Shown in pieces: positions 27,514 through 36,921 of a DNA stretch of 41,621 nucleotides. Origin of the DNA: Cupriavidus sp. AU9028. GTDB lineage: Bacteria; Pseudomonadota; Gammaproteobacteria; Burkholderiales; Burkholderiaceae. Location: positions 1 through 41,621 of the forward strand of contig NZ_JAIMCG010000027.1 in assembly GCF_019795295.1 (NCBI RefSeq), given 5' to 3'. Made by a program: the position numbers and the translations under genes. The notes beneath the pieces were generated by a model. It ran no database searches, was not told the origin of the DNA, and saw only the letters and a program-made list of their open reading frames with translations. Position 1 is the first letter of the stretch. The number at the start of each line of letters is the position of its first letter.

Positions 27514-28688
27514 GGTTGGTCTTTCAGCTGCGCGGCCAGACCGGCGCCGCATCCGCCCTTGCCGAGCCCGCCGCGCAAGTCAGCAGCCCGATCCGCGCTT
27601 CCCGCCGCCGGCGCCAAGGCCTGCAGCGTCCGCGCCCTCTGCGCCGGGCGCAAGTCCCCAATCCCCTCCACCGCAGCATAAAACGACGGCCAATCCCCAC
27701 CGCAGCGCTGGAACAGCGCCAGGAACGCCGGCACCCACTGCTGATAGGCGGCGACGGCGGCCAGATGCGCATTGGTCAGCGGCTGCTGGAACCAGCGGTC
27801 ATAGCCGCTATAGCCACCCCACGAGTCCTTCAGCGCGGCATAGCGCTCTTGCAGCGCGGAGAAGATGCGCGCCTTGCCCGCCCGCTTGGCGGCCTCGTCC
27901 TGGTCGCTGCGATACAGCGCGTCCAGCTCGGCCCGGGTCTCGAGCAGCAGCGCGCGGAAGGCGCGCCGCCGCTCGTCGTACTGGCGGTAACTGGCGCGTG
28001 CGTCTTCCGACGCCTGCTCGGCCAGCCAGCGCTGCACCCCGGCGATTTCGACCGCGGTGGCGAAGGACTCGTTGAAGGTAGTGTCGTTGCGCACGTAGAC
28101 GACCTGATGCGCCAGTTCGTGGAAGATCAGGCGCGCGAGCTCCCCCTCGGGCAGATGGACGAAGGTATTGAGCAGCGGATCGTCGAAAAAGCCCAGCGTC
28201 GAGTACGCCGGCACGCCGGCAATATAGGTCTCCAGGCCCTGCTCGCGCAGCTGCGCCGCATAGCGGCGCGCATCGTCCTGCGCGTAGTAGCCCCGGTAGT
28301 TGATGCATCCCACCACCAGGAAGCACCACTGGTGCAGGTCCAGCGACAGTTCCGGGGTTGCGAACACGCTCCACACCACATAGGGGCGGTGCACGTCGGC
28401 ATACCGGCGATAGCTGCCGTTGTCGGGCAGCGCCAGTTCGCGCGAGGCGAAGTCGCGGATGCGCCCGGCCAGCGCCAGCCGCTGGGCGAGCCGGCTGTCG
28501 TTGGACTGGCGCGCGTTGGCGATCGCCTCGTCCAGCGGCGTCGAGCGCGCCATCAAACCCAGATGGCCGTGGATCGACTGGGCGTAGTAGCCGACGGTTT
28601 CGCAGCCGGCCAGCGCGAGGGCGAGCACGCCTGCCGTGGCCATGCGCACGGCTGCGCGAATGGCGAGGCGGCGGCGCACCGTGGTCAT
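27489..28688 (-). CDS. predicted zinc aminopeptidase lipoprotein (PF10023 type)
   Basis: A 399-residue predicted metallopeptidase. The lipobox ALAG-C29 follows a hydrophobic signal, so the protein is probably anchored in the periplasm. The zinc motif is HELAH with H190, E191 and H194, and E207 in TFNESFAT is a likely third ligand; this is the COG4324 'predicted aminopeptidase' arrangement. I start at the ATG at 28688, whose ATGA overlaps the oxidoreductase stop. The last residues (LSPALSP) and the stop are encoded by a palindromic repeat. In context it may cut peptides before uptake by the Dpp transporter. Confidence 0.85.
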   Translation of the reverse strand: MTTVRRRLAIRAAVRMATAGVLALALAGCETVGYYAQSIHGHLGLMARSTPLDEAIANARQSNDSRLAQRLALAGRIRDFASRELALPDNGSYRRYADVHRPYVVWSVFATPELSLDLHQWCFLVVGCINYRGYYAQDDARRYAAQLREQGLETYIAGVPAYSTLGFFDDPLLNTFVHLPEGELARLIFHELAHQVVYVRNDTTFNESFATAVEIAGVQRWLAEQASEDARASYRQYDERRRAFRALLLETRAELDALYRSDQDEAAKRAGKARIFSALQERYAALKDSWGGYSGYDRWFQQPLTNAHLAAVAAYQQWVPAFLALFQRCGGDWPSFYAAVEGIGDLRPAQRARTLQALAPAAGSADRAADLRGGLGKGGCGAGLAAQLKDQPLSPALSP

Positions 28689-30805
28689 GCCGCCGCTTGC
28701 GCTCCAGTCGGCTGCGCCTGTCCGGCCGCCTCGATCTGCACCAGGCAGTCGTAGAAGACCGGGGCGCGGCCCATGTCGGTCAACCGCTGGCTGGTCAGTT
28801 CGTTGGCATTCTTGCCGTCGGAGGCCAGCTTCTTCCACCAGATCGACAGCCCCACCACCAGCCCCTGGCGGGCGCGGTCGGTCACGCGCGCGCGCGCCAG
28901 CATGCTGCCGCGGTCGTTGAAGGCCCGCACCATCGCACCGTCGACAATGCCGCGCGCGACCGCGTCCGCCGGATGGATATCCAGATGCGGCTCGCCCTCG
29001 GTGGCGCGCAGGCTTTCGACGTTGACGAAGCTGCTGTTCAGGAAGTTGCGCGCCGGCGGCGAGATCATCGCCAGCGGGTAGCGCGCCGCCAGCTCCGGGG
29101 CACTGGCCGGTGACTCGTACGGCGGCACGAAGTCCGGCAGCGGATCCAGTCCGTCACGTGCCATCGCCGGGGACAGCAACTGGCACTTGCCGGACGCCGT
29201 CGGAAATCCCCCCTCGGCGAACGGCGCGTCGGGCAGCGACAGCTTCTGCCAGCCCTGCTCCTTCAGCGTCTCCCAGCGGATGCCGGCTGCACGGGGATCG
29301 TTGGCGAGGATGGCCTGCGCCGCGATGGTGTCGTCGCTGTCGGCAAAGCACGAATCGGCAAATCCCATGCGCTGCGCCAGCCGCCGGAAGATCTCCGTAT
29401 TGGGCAGCGCCTCGCCCTGCGGCGCGATGGCGGCATTGTTGGCGAGGAAATAGGTGTGGCCGTAAGCCTTGTGGACGTCGATGTGCTCCAGCTGCGTGGT
29501 GGCGGGCAGCAGGATGTCGGCATAGTCGGCGGTATCGGTCTGGAACTGCTCCAGCACGACAGTGAAGAGATCCTCGCGGGCGAAGCCCTGCGCCACCCGG
29601 GCCGACTGCGGCGCGACCGCGACCGGATTGCTGTTGTAGACCACCACCGCCTCGACCGGCGGCGAGCCCGCCGGCAACCCCTCGCCCAGCAGCACATCGC
29701 CGATGGTGCTCATGTTGATGGTGCGCGGCAGCGCGGGCCAGCCCGGCAGCAGGTCCGGCCGTTGCAGCGCGGCATTGTCGATCGGGAAGAAACCGGAGGT
29801 CGACAGTTGCAGGCCGCCCGACCGATGGCGCCAGGCGCCGACCAGCGACGGCAGGCAGGCCACCGCGCGTACCGCCTGTCCGCCGCCATGCGCGCGCTGC
29901 ATGCCGTAGTTGAGCCGGATCGCCACCGGCTGCCGCTCGCGCACGGCGAGGCGGCCGTAGGTGCCGGCCAGCCATTCGATATCGTCCACCGCAATGCCGC
30001 ACAGTGCCGCCGCCCGCTCGGGCGGGTAGGCGCTGGCGCGCTCGCGCAGCGCGTCGAACCCTTCGGTGTGGCGGGCGATGTAGTCGTGGTCGAGCAGGCC
30101 GTCGCGGATCAGCACGTGGATCATCGCCAGCGCCAGCGCGCCATCGGTGCCGGGCATCGGCGCGATATGGCGATGGCATTTCTCGGCCGTCAGCGAGCGG
30201 TACGGGTCGATCGCCACCAGCGTCGCGCCGCGCCGCTTGGCCTCCTGCACCCGCATCCAGAAGTGCAGGTTGGAGGCGATCGGGTTGCCGCCCCAGATCA
30301 GGATCAGCCTGGCATCGTCGACATGTTCGATATCCATGCCCACGCTCGCGCCATAGGTGTAGCGCAGCGCGGTCGCGCCGGCGCTGGCGCAGATGGTGCG
30401 ATCCAGCAGCGAGGCGCCGAGCTTGTGGAAGAAGCGGGCAGCCATGCTCTCGCCCTGCACCAGTCCCATGGTGCCGGCATAGCTGTAGGGCAGGATCGCC
30501 TGCGGATCGCGCGCGGCGATCTCGGTCAGGCGCTCGGCCACCGTGTCCAGCGCCTCATCCCAGCCGATCGGTGCAAAGCGGCCCTCGCCCTTGCGCCCGA
30601 CGCGCTTCATCGGCGTCAGCAGCCGGTTGGGGTGATAGGTGCGCTCGGTATAGCGGGCGACCTTGGTACAAAGCACGCCCTGCGTGGTCGGATGATCGGG
30701 ATCGCCCGCCACCTTGATCGCGCGGCCGTCCTCGACGGTGACCAGCAGCGCGCAGGTGTCGGGACAATCGTGCGGACAGGCAGCGCGAACGGTGTGGGTG
30801 GCCAT
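28685..30805 (-). CDS. molybdopterin oxidoreductase, DMSO reductase family
   Basis: A 706-residue enzyme of the DMSO-reductase superfamily. The N-terminal iron-sulfur motif is C10-x3-C14-x3-C18-x27-C46 (CPHDCPDTC and VLCTK), fitting a 4Fe-4S cluster. Later come GGNPIASNLHFWMR, the molybdopterin-binding block YNSNPVAVAPQSARV, and a C-terminal dinucleotide-binding domain (HLDIHPADAVARG). There is no Tat signal, so it is probably cytoplasmic. I cannot name the substrate. The start at 30805 has GGAG ahead; the frame is open upstream but that part covers dppF. It lies between dppF and the aminopeptidase gene and overlaps the latter. Confidence 0.9.
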   Translation of the reverse strand: MATHTVRAACPHDCPDTCALLVTVEDGRAIKVAGDPDHPTTQGVLCTKVARYTERTYHPNRLLTPMKRVGRKGEGRFAPIGWDEALDTVAERLTEIAARDPQAILPYSYAGTMGLVQGESMAARFFHKLGASLLDRTICASAGATALRYTYGASVGMDIEHVDDARLILIWGGNPIASNLHFWMRVQEAKRRGATLVAIDPYRSLTAEKCHRHIAPMPGTDGALALAMIHVLIRDGLLDHDYIARHTEGFDALRERASAYPPERAAALCGIAVDDIEWLAGTYGRLAVRERQPVAIRLNYGMQRAHGGGQAVRAVACLPSLVGAWRHRSGGLQLSTSGFFPIDNAALQRPDLLPGWPALPRTINMSTIGDVLLGEGLPAGSPPVEAVVVYNSNPVAVAPQSARVAQGFAREDLFTVVLEQFQTDTADYADILLPATTQLEHIDVHKAYGHTYFLANNAAIAPQGEALPNTEIFRRLAQRMGFADSCFADSDDTIAAQAILANDPRAAGIRWETLKEQGWQKLSLPDAPFAEGGFPTASGKCQLLSPAMARDGLDPLPDFVPPYESPASAPELAARYPLAMISPPARNFLNSSFVNVESLRATEGEPHLDIHPADAVARGIVDGAMVRAFNDRGSMLARARVTDRARQGLVVGLSIWWKKLASDGKNANELTSQRLTDMGRAPVFYDCLVQIEAAGQAQPTGAQAAA

Positions 30806-30879
30806 GGGGATCTCCGGGGCAGGCATGCAGGCCCCGATTGTATAAGATCGGCCCCCGTTTTCGGGGGGCGGCCCACCGC

Positions 30880-31983
30880 TCAGACCAGGTCGTTCAGATG
30901 GCAGGCCGACAGCCGGTTGGGGGCGATCTCCTTCAGCGGCGGCGCCTCGACCTGGCAGCGCGGCATCGCGTACGGGCAGCGCGGATGGAAGTGGCAGCCG
31001 GAGGGCGGATGCAGGGGCGAGGGAATCTCCCCCTGGATCGCCACATAGGTCTTCTTGCCCACTTCCAGCTTCGGCGCCTCGGCCAGCAGCGCCTGGGTGT
31101 ATGGATGGTTCGGCGCGGCGAAGACTTCCTCGGTGGGCGCCGACTCCACCACGCGCCCCAGGTACATGATGACCACCCGGTCGCTGATGTGCTTGACCAC
31201 GCCCAGGTCGTGGCTGATGAACAGATAGGTCAGGTTCAGCTCTTCGCGCAGCCGCATGAAGAGGTTGAGTACTTGCGCCTGGATCGACACGTCCAGCGCC
31301 GCGACCGACTCGTCGCACACCAGGAATTCCGGGCGCACCGCCAGCGCGCGCGCAATGCCGATGCGCGCGCGCTGCCCGCCGGAGAACTGATGCGGAAAGC
31401 GCCGCAGCACGGTTGGGTCCATGCCCACCCGCACCAGCATGTCCTCGACATAAGCCTTCTGCCCCGCCGCCGGCACGATGCCATGGACCACCGGCGCCTC
31501 GCCGACGATGTCCATCACGCGCATGCGCGGGTTCAGCGAGGCGTACGGGTCCTGGAAGATCATCTGGATCGCCAGCTGCTTCTCCCGCCGTTTCTCGGGC
31601 GGCAGCCGGTCCAGATCGACGCCCTTCCAGAAGCGCTCGCCTTCGGTCAGCGTATGCAGGCCGACCGCCATGCGGCCCAGGGTCGATTTGCCGCACCCGG
31701 ACTCGCCGACCAGCCCGACCACTTCGCCGGGTGCGATCGCCAGATCGACGTGGTCGACCGCATGCACGACTTCCTCGCGGGCATGGGCGCCGAACAGGTT
31801 GGCCACGCGCGCCGCGACATCCAGCGACTTGACGAAGCGCTTGGAGACGCGGCGCAGTTCCAGCAGCGGCACCGTGGAGGTGGCTGCGCGCTGGGCCGAT
31901 GCCGGCATGGCCGGCCCTGCGGGCTGCGTCTGCCCCGCCGCAGTCGGGCCGGCGACGCGATCGATGGTGCGGGCTGCCGTCAT
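30880..31983 (-). CDS. dppF: dipeptide/oligopeptide ABC transporter ATP-binding protein DppF
   Basis: Second ATPase of a peptide ABC importer. The 367-residue protein has Walker A GESGCGKST, the Q-loop IFQDPYASLNPRMRV, the signature FSGGQRARIGIARAL, Walker B EFLVCDESVAALD, and a C-terminal Cys-rich peptide-transporter extension (GCHFHPRCPYAMPRC) that in related DppF proteins can bind an iron-sulfur cluster. The N-terminus has about 40 extra, low-complexity residues before the first strand. I start at the ATG at 31983, which overlaps the dppD stop. The oxidoreductase gene follows after 74 bases. Confidence 0.95.
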   Translation of the reverse strand: MTAARTIDRVAGPTAAGQTQPAGPAMPASAQRAATSTVPLLELRRVSKRFVKSLDVAARVANLFGAHAREEVVHAVDHVDLAIAPGEVVGLVGESGCGKSTLGRMAVGLHTLTEGERFWKGVDLDRLPPEKRREKQLAIQMIFQDPYASLNPRMRVMDIVGEAPVVHGIVPAAGQKAYVEDMLVRVGMDPTVLRRFPHQFSGGQRARIGIARALAVRPEFLVCDESVAALDVSIQAQVLNLFMRLREELNLTYLFISHDLGVVKHISDRVVIMYLGRVVESAPTEEVFAAPNHPYTQALLAEAPKLEVGKKTYVAIQGEIPSPLHPPSGCHFHPRCPYAMPRCQVEAPPLKEIAPNRLSACHLNDLV

Positions 31984-32981
31984 GCCGCCTCCTGCTGTTC
32001 GACGATGGGATGGAAGCACCGCAGCCGCCGCCCGTCGGCCACCGTCGCCAGCGGCGGATCGGTGCGGCAGATATCGGTCGCACGGGGGCAGCGCTCGCGG
32101 AACGCGCAGCCGCCGGGCAGGTTCAGCAGCGACGGCGTCATGCCGGGAATCTGCCGCAGCGGCGCGCCGCGCGGATTGCGCGACGGCGCCGAGCCGATCA
32201 GCCCGTGGGTGTATGGATGCTCCGGGCGCTCCAGCACCTGGCGCACGTCGCCCGCCTCGACGATGCGGCCCGCGTACATCACGCAAACGCTGTCGGCCAG
32301 CCCGGCGACCACGGACAGGTCGTGCGTGATCCAGATCAGCGCCGTGCCGGACTCGCGGCACAGCTTCTGCATCTCGTAGAGGATCTGCCCCTGGATGGTC
32401 ACGTCCAGCGCGGTGGTCGGCTCGTCGGCGATGATCAGGTCCGGCTTGTTCAGCAGCGCAATGGCAATCGCCACGCGCTGACGCATGCCGCCGGAAAACT
32501 GGTGCGGGTACGCCTGCAGCCGCTCGTCCGGCGAGGGGATGCCCACGCGCGCCAGCGCATTGCGGGCGCGCTCGCGGGCACTGGCCTTGTCCACCTTCTC
32601 GTGCGCCAGCACCGCCTCGATCATCTGCGTGTCGATGCGCAGCACCGGGTTCAGCGTCATCATCGGATCCTGGAAGATCATCGCGATCCGGTTGCCGCGC
32701 ACGTCGCGCATCTGCGAGGGCGTCAGCCGCCGCAGGTCGCGCGTGACGCCGTCGCGGCTGGTCAGCTCGATGCGGCCGCCCACCACCTGCCCGGGCGGAT
32801 CGATCAGGCCCATGATGGAATAGCCGGTCATCGACTTGCCCGAGCCGGACTCGCCGACCAGTCCCATGATCTCGCCGCGTCCCAGCGAGAACGACACGCC
32901 GTCGACCGCCTTCGCCACCCCACCGCGGGTGAAGAAGTGGGTCTGCAGGTCCTCGACCAGCAGGGTTGGCTTGCTGCTCAT
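31980..32981 (-). CDS. dppD: dipeptide/oligopeptide ABC transporter ATP-binding protein DppD
   Basis: First ATPase of the importer, 333 residues. Motifs are Walker [12 protein letters not shown]-loop [15 protein letters not shown], signature [15 protein letters not shown], Walker [14 protein letters not shown], and the C-terminal [14 protein letters not shown] cluster motif. It begins 25 bases after the dppC stop and its own stop overlaps dppF, so the two ATPases should be made in equal amounts. The family assignment is secure; dipeptide versus longer peptide preference is not readable here. Confidence 0.95.
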   Translation of the reverse strand: MSSKPTLLVEDLQTHFFTRGGVAKAVDGVSFSLGRGEIMGLVGESGSGKSMTGYSIMGLIDPPGQVVGGRIELTSRDGVTRDLRRLTPSQMRDVRGNRIAMIFQDPMMTLNPVLRIDTQMIEAVLAHEKVDKASARERARNALARVGIPSPDERLQAYPHQFSGGMRQRVAIAIALLNKPDLIIADEPTTALDVTIQGQILYEMQKLCRESGTALIWITHDLSVVAGLADSVCVMYAGRIVEAGDVRQVLERPEHPYTHGLIGSAPSRNPRGAPLRQIPGMTPSLLNLPGGCAFRERCPRATDICRTDPPLATVADGRRLRCFHPIVEQQEAA

Positions 32982-33006
32982 GCGTTGCTCCGGTGATGTC
33001 TGCGCG

Positions 33007-33933
33007 CTATTGCGTCTGCAGGCGCGGATTCAGGACGTCGCGCAACTGGTCGGCCACCAGGTTCATCGCGACGATGGTGATCACCAGCGCAATGCCGGGA
33101 AAGAAGCTGATCCAGTACTTGCCCGACAGCATGTACTGCTGGCCGTTGGAGATCAGCGAGCCGAGCGAAGGCTCGGTGATCGGCACGCCCAGCCCGAGGA
33201 AGGACAACGTGGCTTCCAGCGTGATGGCCGAGGCGACCTGCAGCGCGGCGATCACGATCAGCGGGGGCAGGCAGTTCGGCAACAGGTGCCGGAACATGAT
33301 GCGCCGCGCCGGCAGGCCCAGGCAGGTCGCCGCCTCGATATACTCCTTGCGCCGCTCGACCAGCGCCGCGCTGCGCGTGGTGCGGGCGTAATAGGCCCAC
33401 TGCACCGCCACCAGCGCGATGACGATATTGCCGATGCCCGGGCGCAGGAAGGCCAGCAGGATCAGCGCCAGCAGGATCGGCGGGAACGACAGCTGCAGAT
33501 CGGCCACGCGCATGATCAGCGCCTCCACGCGACCGCCGACGAAGCCGGCGATCAGGCCCAGCGTCGCGCCAAGGACCAGCGCGATCACCGTGCTGACCAC
33601 GCCGACGCCGATGCTGATGCGCAGCCCGTACATCACCGCCGACAGGATGTCGCGGCCCTGCTCGTCCGAGCCGAGCAGGAAGGTCATGCCGCTGCCGGCG
33701 ACCTCGCCGGGCGCCAGCCGCGCGTCGAGCACGTCCAGCGTGGCCAGGTCGTAGGGGTCCTGCGGCGCGAGCCACGGCGCGAAGATCGCGATCAGCACGA
33801 TCACGGTCAGCACCGCCAGCCCGGCGACGGCGATCTTGCTGGCAAAGAACTGCGCGGCGAAGCGGCGCAGCGGCGTCTGCTCGCGGACCTTGGCGGCGGC
33901 ATCGGCCTTCGGGGCGGAAGTGGCGAGAGTCAT
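33007..33933 (-). CDS. dppC: dipeptide/oligopeptide ABC transporter permease DppC
   Basis: Inner-membrane permease, 308 residues, with an N-terminal cytoplasmic region of about 30 residues and about six spans. The coupling loop that contacts the ATPase is KEYIEAATCLGLPARRIMF with the EAA motif. It starts three bases after the dppB stop. Together with DppB it forms the channel for substrate delivered by the binding protein. Confidence 0.95.
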   Translation of the reverse strand: MTLATSAPKADAAAKVREQTPLRRFAAQFFASKIAVAGLAVLTVIVLIAIFAPWLAPQDPYDLATLDVLDARLAPGEVAGSGMTFLLGSDEQGRDILSAVMYGLRISIGVGVVSTVIALVLGATLGLIAGFVGGRVEALIMRVADLQLSFPPILLALILLAFLRPGIGNIVIALVAVQWAYYARTTRSAALVERRKEYIEAATCLGLPARRIMFRHLLPNCLPPLIVIAALQVASAITLEATLSFLGLGVPITEPSLGSLISNGQQYMLSGKYWISFFPGIALVITIVAMNLVADQLRDVLNPRLQTQ

Positions 33934-33936
33934 GGT

Positions 33937-34914
33937 TCAGCCCTTGTTGTCGGCGATGCGCACGCGAGGGTCCAGCATGCTGTAGACGATGTCCACGACC
34001 AGGTTGATCAGGATGAACAGCGTCACGATCACCATCAGGTAAGCGACGATCACCGGCCGGTCCAGCAGCTGGATCGAATCGATGATCAGCTTGCCCATGC
34101 CGGGCCACGCGAAGATCGACTCGGTGACGATGGCAAAGGCGATGATCGAGCCGAATTGCAGCGCGATCACCGTGACGATCGGGATCAGGATGTTCTTCAG
34201 CACATGCACGCCGACAATGCGGGTGTTGGACAGCCCCTTGGCGCGCGCGAACTTGACGTAGTCCTGCAGCATCGCCTCCTGCGTGCCGGCGCGGGTGAGC
34301 CGGATCACCATGGCGATATTGAGCAGTGACAGCGTCACCGCCGGCAGCACCAGGTGCCGGATGCCGTCCCAGGTCAGGAAGCTCAGCGGAATGCCCAGCA
34401 CCGGCACGGTCTCGCCGCGCCCGTTCGACGGCAGCCAGCCCAGCTGCACCGCGAACACCATGATCAGCATCAGGCCGACCCAGAAGGTCGGCAGCGAGAA
34501 ACCGAGGATCGACACCGTCATGATGGTCTTGCCAGCGACGCCATTGGGCCGCAGGCCGGCCCACAGGCCAAGCGGAATGCCCAGCACGATGGCCAGCAGG
34601 ATGGCGGACACCGCCAGCTCCATGGTCGCCGGCATGCGCTCGAAGATCAGCTTCAGTGCCGGCGTGCCGTGAGCGAACGAGATGCCCAGGTTGCCATGCA
34701 GCGCATTGACCAGGAAGATCCAGTACTGCTCCCAGAGCGGCTTGTCCAGTCCAAGCGCGGCAATGGTGCGCTTGATGTCTTCCTGATCCGCCTGCGGGTT
34801 GATCAGGATGTCGACGGGGTTGCCGATGGCGAAGACGCCGAGGAAAACCAGCAGCGACATGACGAAGAGCACCACCACGCTCTGCATCAGCCGCCGGATG
34901 ATGAAAACCAGCAT
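33937..34914 (-). CDS. dppB: dipeptide/oligopeptide ABC transporter permease DppB
   Basis: Inner-membrane permease of 325 residues, beginning MLVFIIRRLMQSVVVLFVMS with an immediate membrane span, as DppB proteins do. The coupling helix region is QEAMLQDYVKFARAKGLS. About six spans are visible. The ribosome site is weak. A 169-base gap separates it from dppA; the gap holds two copies of GGGCGCCC (near 35014 and 35045) that could pair in the mRNA and reduce read-through, giving more binding protein than permease. Confidence 0.95.
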   Translation of the reverse strand: MLVFIIRRLMQSVVVLFVMSLLVFLGVFAIGNPVDILINPQADQEDIKRTIAALGLDKPLWEQYWIFLVNALHGNLGISFAHGTPALKLIFERMPATMELAVSAILLAIVLGIPLGLWAGLRPNGVAGKTIMTVSILGFSLPTFWVGLMLIMVFAVQLGWLPSNGRGETVPVLGIPLSFLTWDGIRHLVLPAVTLSLLNIAMVIRLTRAGTQEAMLQDYVKFARAKGLSNTRIVGVHVLKNILIPIVTVIALQFGSIIAFAIVTESIFAWPGMGKLIIDSIQLLDRPVIVAYLMVIVTLFILINLVVDIVYSMLDPRVRIADNKG

Positions 34915-35083
34915 ATCGGGAGACGCTTGTGTTGGCCGCGCGCACGCTGTCGCGGCGCGCGGACCGGTTCGTCAGGGGCGCAACTGTATCATCGCCGGAT
35001 GTCGCCGCGCAGGCGCCGGGCGCCCCGCGCGCGACATCGCGCCGATGGGCGCCCGCCCTGTCACGGTCGGTCGGTGGCCGCGC

Positions 35084-36670
35084 TTATTGCGGCCGGAAGC
35101 TGTGCGCGTAGGTCCGTTCGTCGGTCCGCGGCACGTAGGTGATGCCCTTCTGCGTGGCCCAGGTGGTCACCTGCTGGTGAATCGGAATGATGCCTCCGTC
35201 GTTGATGGCGATCGCCGTGGCCTCCTGCAGCAGCCGGGAGCGCTGCGCGTCGTCCACCGTCGACAGCGCCTTCTCCAGCACCGCATCCATCTTCGGGTTG
35301 CAGTATTCGCCCCAGTTGGTGGTGCCGAAGCCCTTCTTGGCGTCCTCGCAGGCCAGCAGCGCGCGCAGCGGCGAGCTGACCTCGCCGGTTTGCGCGCCCC
35401 AGCCGAGCAGGCCGAAGGAGAACTCGTGCTTGATGCCCTTGGCCGAGTAGGTGGCCATCGGCATGCCTTCCACACGGGTGGCGATGCCGACCCGCGTCAG
35501 GTTCTGCGCGATGGTCTGCGCGATCTTCTCGTCGTTGACGTAGCGATTGTTCGGCGTGTGCAGCGTCACGCCGAAGCCGTTGGGGTAGCCCGCCTCGGCC
35601 AGCAGCTTCTTGGCGCCCTCCGGGTTGTACGCCACCGTCTTCAGGTTCGGGTTGTGGCCGAACAGCGTTTGCGGCACCAGGTTGTTGGTGGGCTCGGACA
35701 GGCCCTCCATCAACCGGTCCTTGATGCCCTGCCGGTTGATCGCCATGCTGATCGCATTGCGCACCCGCGCATCCTTGAGCGGGTTCTTGTCCATCGGCTG
35801 GCCCTCGCGCGTCGTCACGTACGGCGACTTGTCGCGCTTGGCATCGAAGTACAGATAGATGACGCGGTGCGAGATCTTGGAGAAGAACTCGAGCTTGGGG
35901 TTCTTGCGCACCTGGGGCAGATCCGGCGTCGGCACGTTCTCGATCGCCTGCACGTCCCCGGATAGCAGCGCGGCCAGGCGCGTCGCCGGGTTCGGGATGA
36001 AGCGCAGCGTGACCTTGTCCCAGGCCGGTTTCGGTCCCCAGTAGTCGGCATTGCGGGTCAGCTCGACCCGGTCGTCGCGCGCGTAGCTGACGAACTTGAA
36101 CGGCCCGGTGCCGACCATGCCCTTGCCCTGCGCGAAGTCTTCGGAAGCCAGGCCCTGCGTCGCCTTCTTCTGCACGATGAAGATCGACGTGAGGTCGTTG
36201 AGCATCAGCGGATAGGGCTGGGCGGTCGTCAGCTGGATGGTATTGGCATCGACCGCCTTCTTGGCGACGATCGCCTTGGTGTAGACGTCGAACTTGCCCG
36301 GGCTGTTCTGGATCGTGGCCGGACGCTCCAGCGACCACAGGATGTCCTCGGCGGTCAGCGGCGAGCCGTCGTGGAACTTGACCCCGGTGCGGATCTTGAA
36401 CTCCCAGGTGGTGTCGTTGACCAGCTTCCACGACTCGGCCAGCCCCGGCATGATGCGGCTGTCCGCATCCATCTTCACCAGGCTGTCGAAGATGTGCTCC
36501 GACACGTTGATGTTGGAGAACAGGTTATAGAAGTGCGGATCCATCGAGGTGGGCGGCGAACTCATGGCCAGCCGGAAATCGGCTGCGAACGCCTGCCCGG
36601 CGGCACCGAATCCCAGCGCCGCCGCCAACAACATCGAACCGACTACCTTGCTGTGGTCACGAATGGCCAT
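35084..36670 (-). CDS. dppA: periplasmic peptide-binding protein (SBP_bac_5, DppA-like)
   Basis: Solute-binding protein of 528 residues for the Dpp importer. The signal peptide ends GQAFA before ADFRLAMSS (cleavage after residue 29). The SBP family 5 pattern is seen in MDPHFYNLFSN, LAESWKLVNDTTWEFKIRTG and VKFHDGSPLTAEDI. It is the first gene of the operon, with its own promoter and three tandem 14-bp repeats in the leader. The ligand may be a dipeptide, glutathione-like peptide or other oligopeptide; the symbol marks family and context, not a tested substrate. Confidence 0.92.
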   Translation of the reverse strand: MAIRDHSKVVGSMLLAAALGFGAAGQAFAADFRLAMSSPPTSMDPHFYNLFSNINVSEHIFDSLVKMDADSRIMPGLAESWKLVNDTTWEFKIRTGVKFHDGSPLTAEDILWSLERPATIQNSPGKFDVYTKAIVAKKAVDANTIQLTTAQPYPLMLNDLTSIFIVQKKATQGLASEDFAQGKGMVGTGPFKFVSYARDDRVELTRNADYWGPKPAWDKVTLRFIPNPATRLAALLSGDVQAIENVPTPDLPQVRKNPKLEFFSKISHRVIYLYFDAKRDKSPYVTTREGQPMDKNPLKDARVRNAISMAINRQGIKDRLMEGLSEPTNNLVPQTLFGHNPNLKTVAYNPEGAKKLLAEAGYPNGFGVTLHTPNNRYVNDEKIAQTIAQNLTRVGIATRVEGMPMATYSAKGIKHEFSFGLLGWGAQTGEVSSPLRALLACEDAKKGFGTTNWGEYCNPKMDAVLEKALSTVDDAQRSRLLQEATAIAINDGGIIPIHQQVTTWATQKGITYVPRTDERTYAHSFRPQ

Positions 36671-36688
36671 CGAGCGAATCTCCCATGA

Positions 36689-36730
36689 AGGTGGGTCAAT
36701 CGAGGTGGGTCAATCAAGGTGGGCCAACTA
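36689..36730. repeat. three 14-bp tandem repeats before dppA
   Basis: Read on the plus strand the units are AGGTGGGTCAATCG (36689-36702), AGGTGGGTCAATCA (36703-36716) and AGGTGGGCCAACTA (36717-36730). On the minus strand each contains TTGACCCACCT or a close variant. They run from the -10 of the dppA promoter through most of the leader, ending 19 bases before the start codon. A regulator site or leader element seems likely. Confidence 0.75.
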
Positions 36731-36756
36731 TAGTCAGCGGTGTGCAGCACCCGCAA
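36727..36756 (-). promoter_or_regulatory. dppA promoter
   Basis: On the minus strand TTGCGG (36756-36751), an 18-base spacer, and TATAGT (36732-36727; 5 of 6 bases). Transcription would start near 36720, inside the tandem repeats. Confidence 0.6.
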
Positions 36757-36921
36757 TGTGCATCGCCGCAATTTGGTGCAAGTTCGCGGCGTTCCGGACC
36801 CCGACGCCGCGGCGCGGTTCAGAATGCATGAACTGTTCCAGTAAGGCCGCGCGAGCGGCAATGCGGGGAAACCCAAGGTCGCCGCTTTTGCGATGTCGCG
36901 CACGCCCGCCGCGTGCCGGCT

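Noticed and set aside
30841-30870. Possible terminator between dppF and the oxidoreductase gene
   Set aside because: The CCCCCG-TTTT-CGGGGG hairpin has only a six-bp stem and no T-run on the minus strand. It may reduce read-through, but I do not call it a terminator.
31980-32361. N-terminal extension of the DppF frame over dppD
   Set aside because: The frame is open but Arg/Ala-rich and lies over dppD. The ATG at 31983 with a four-base overlap fits the family.
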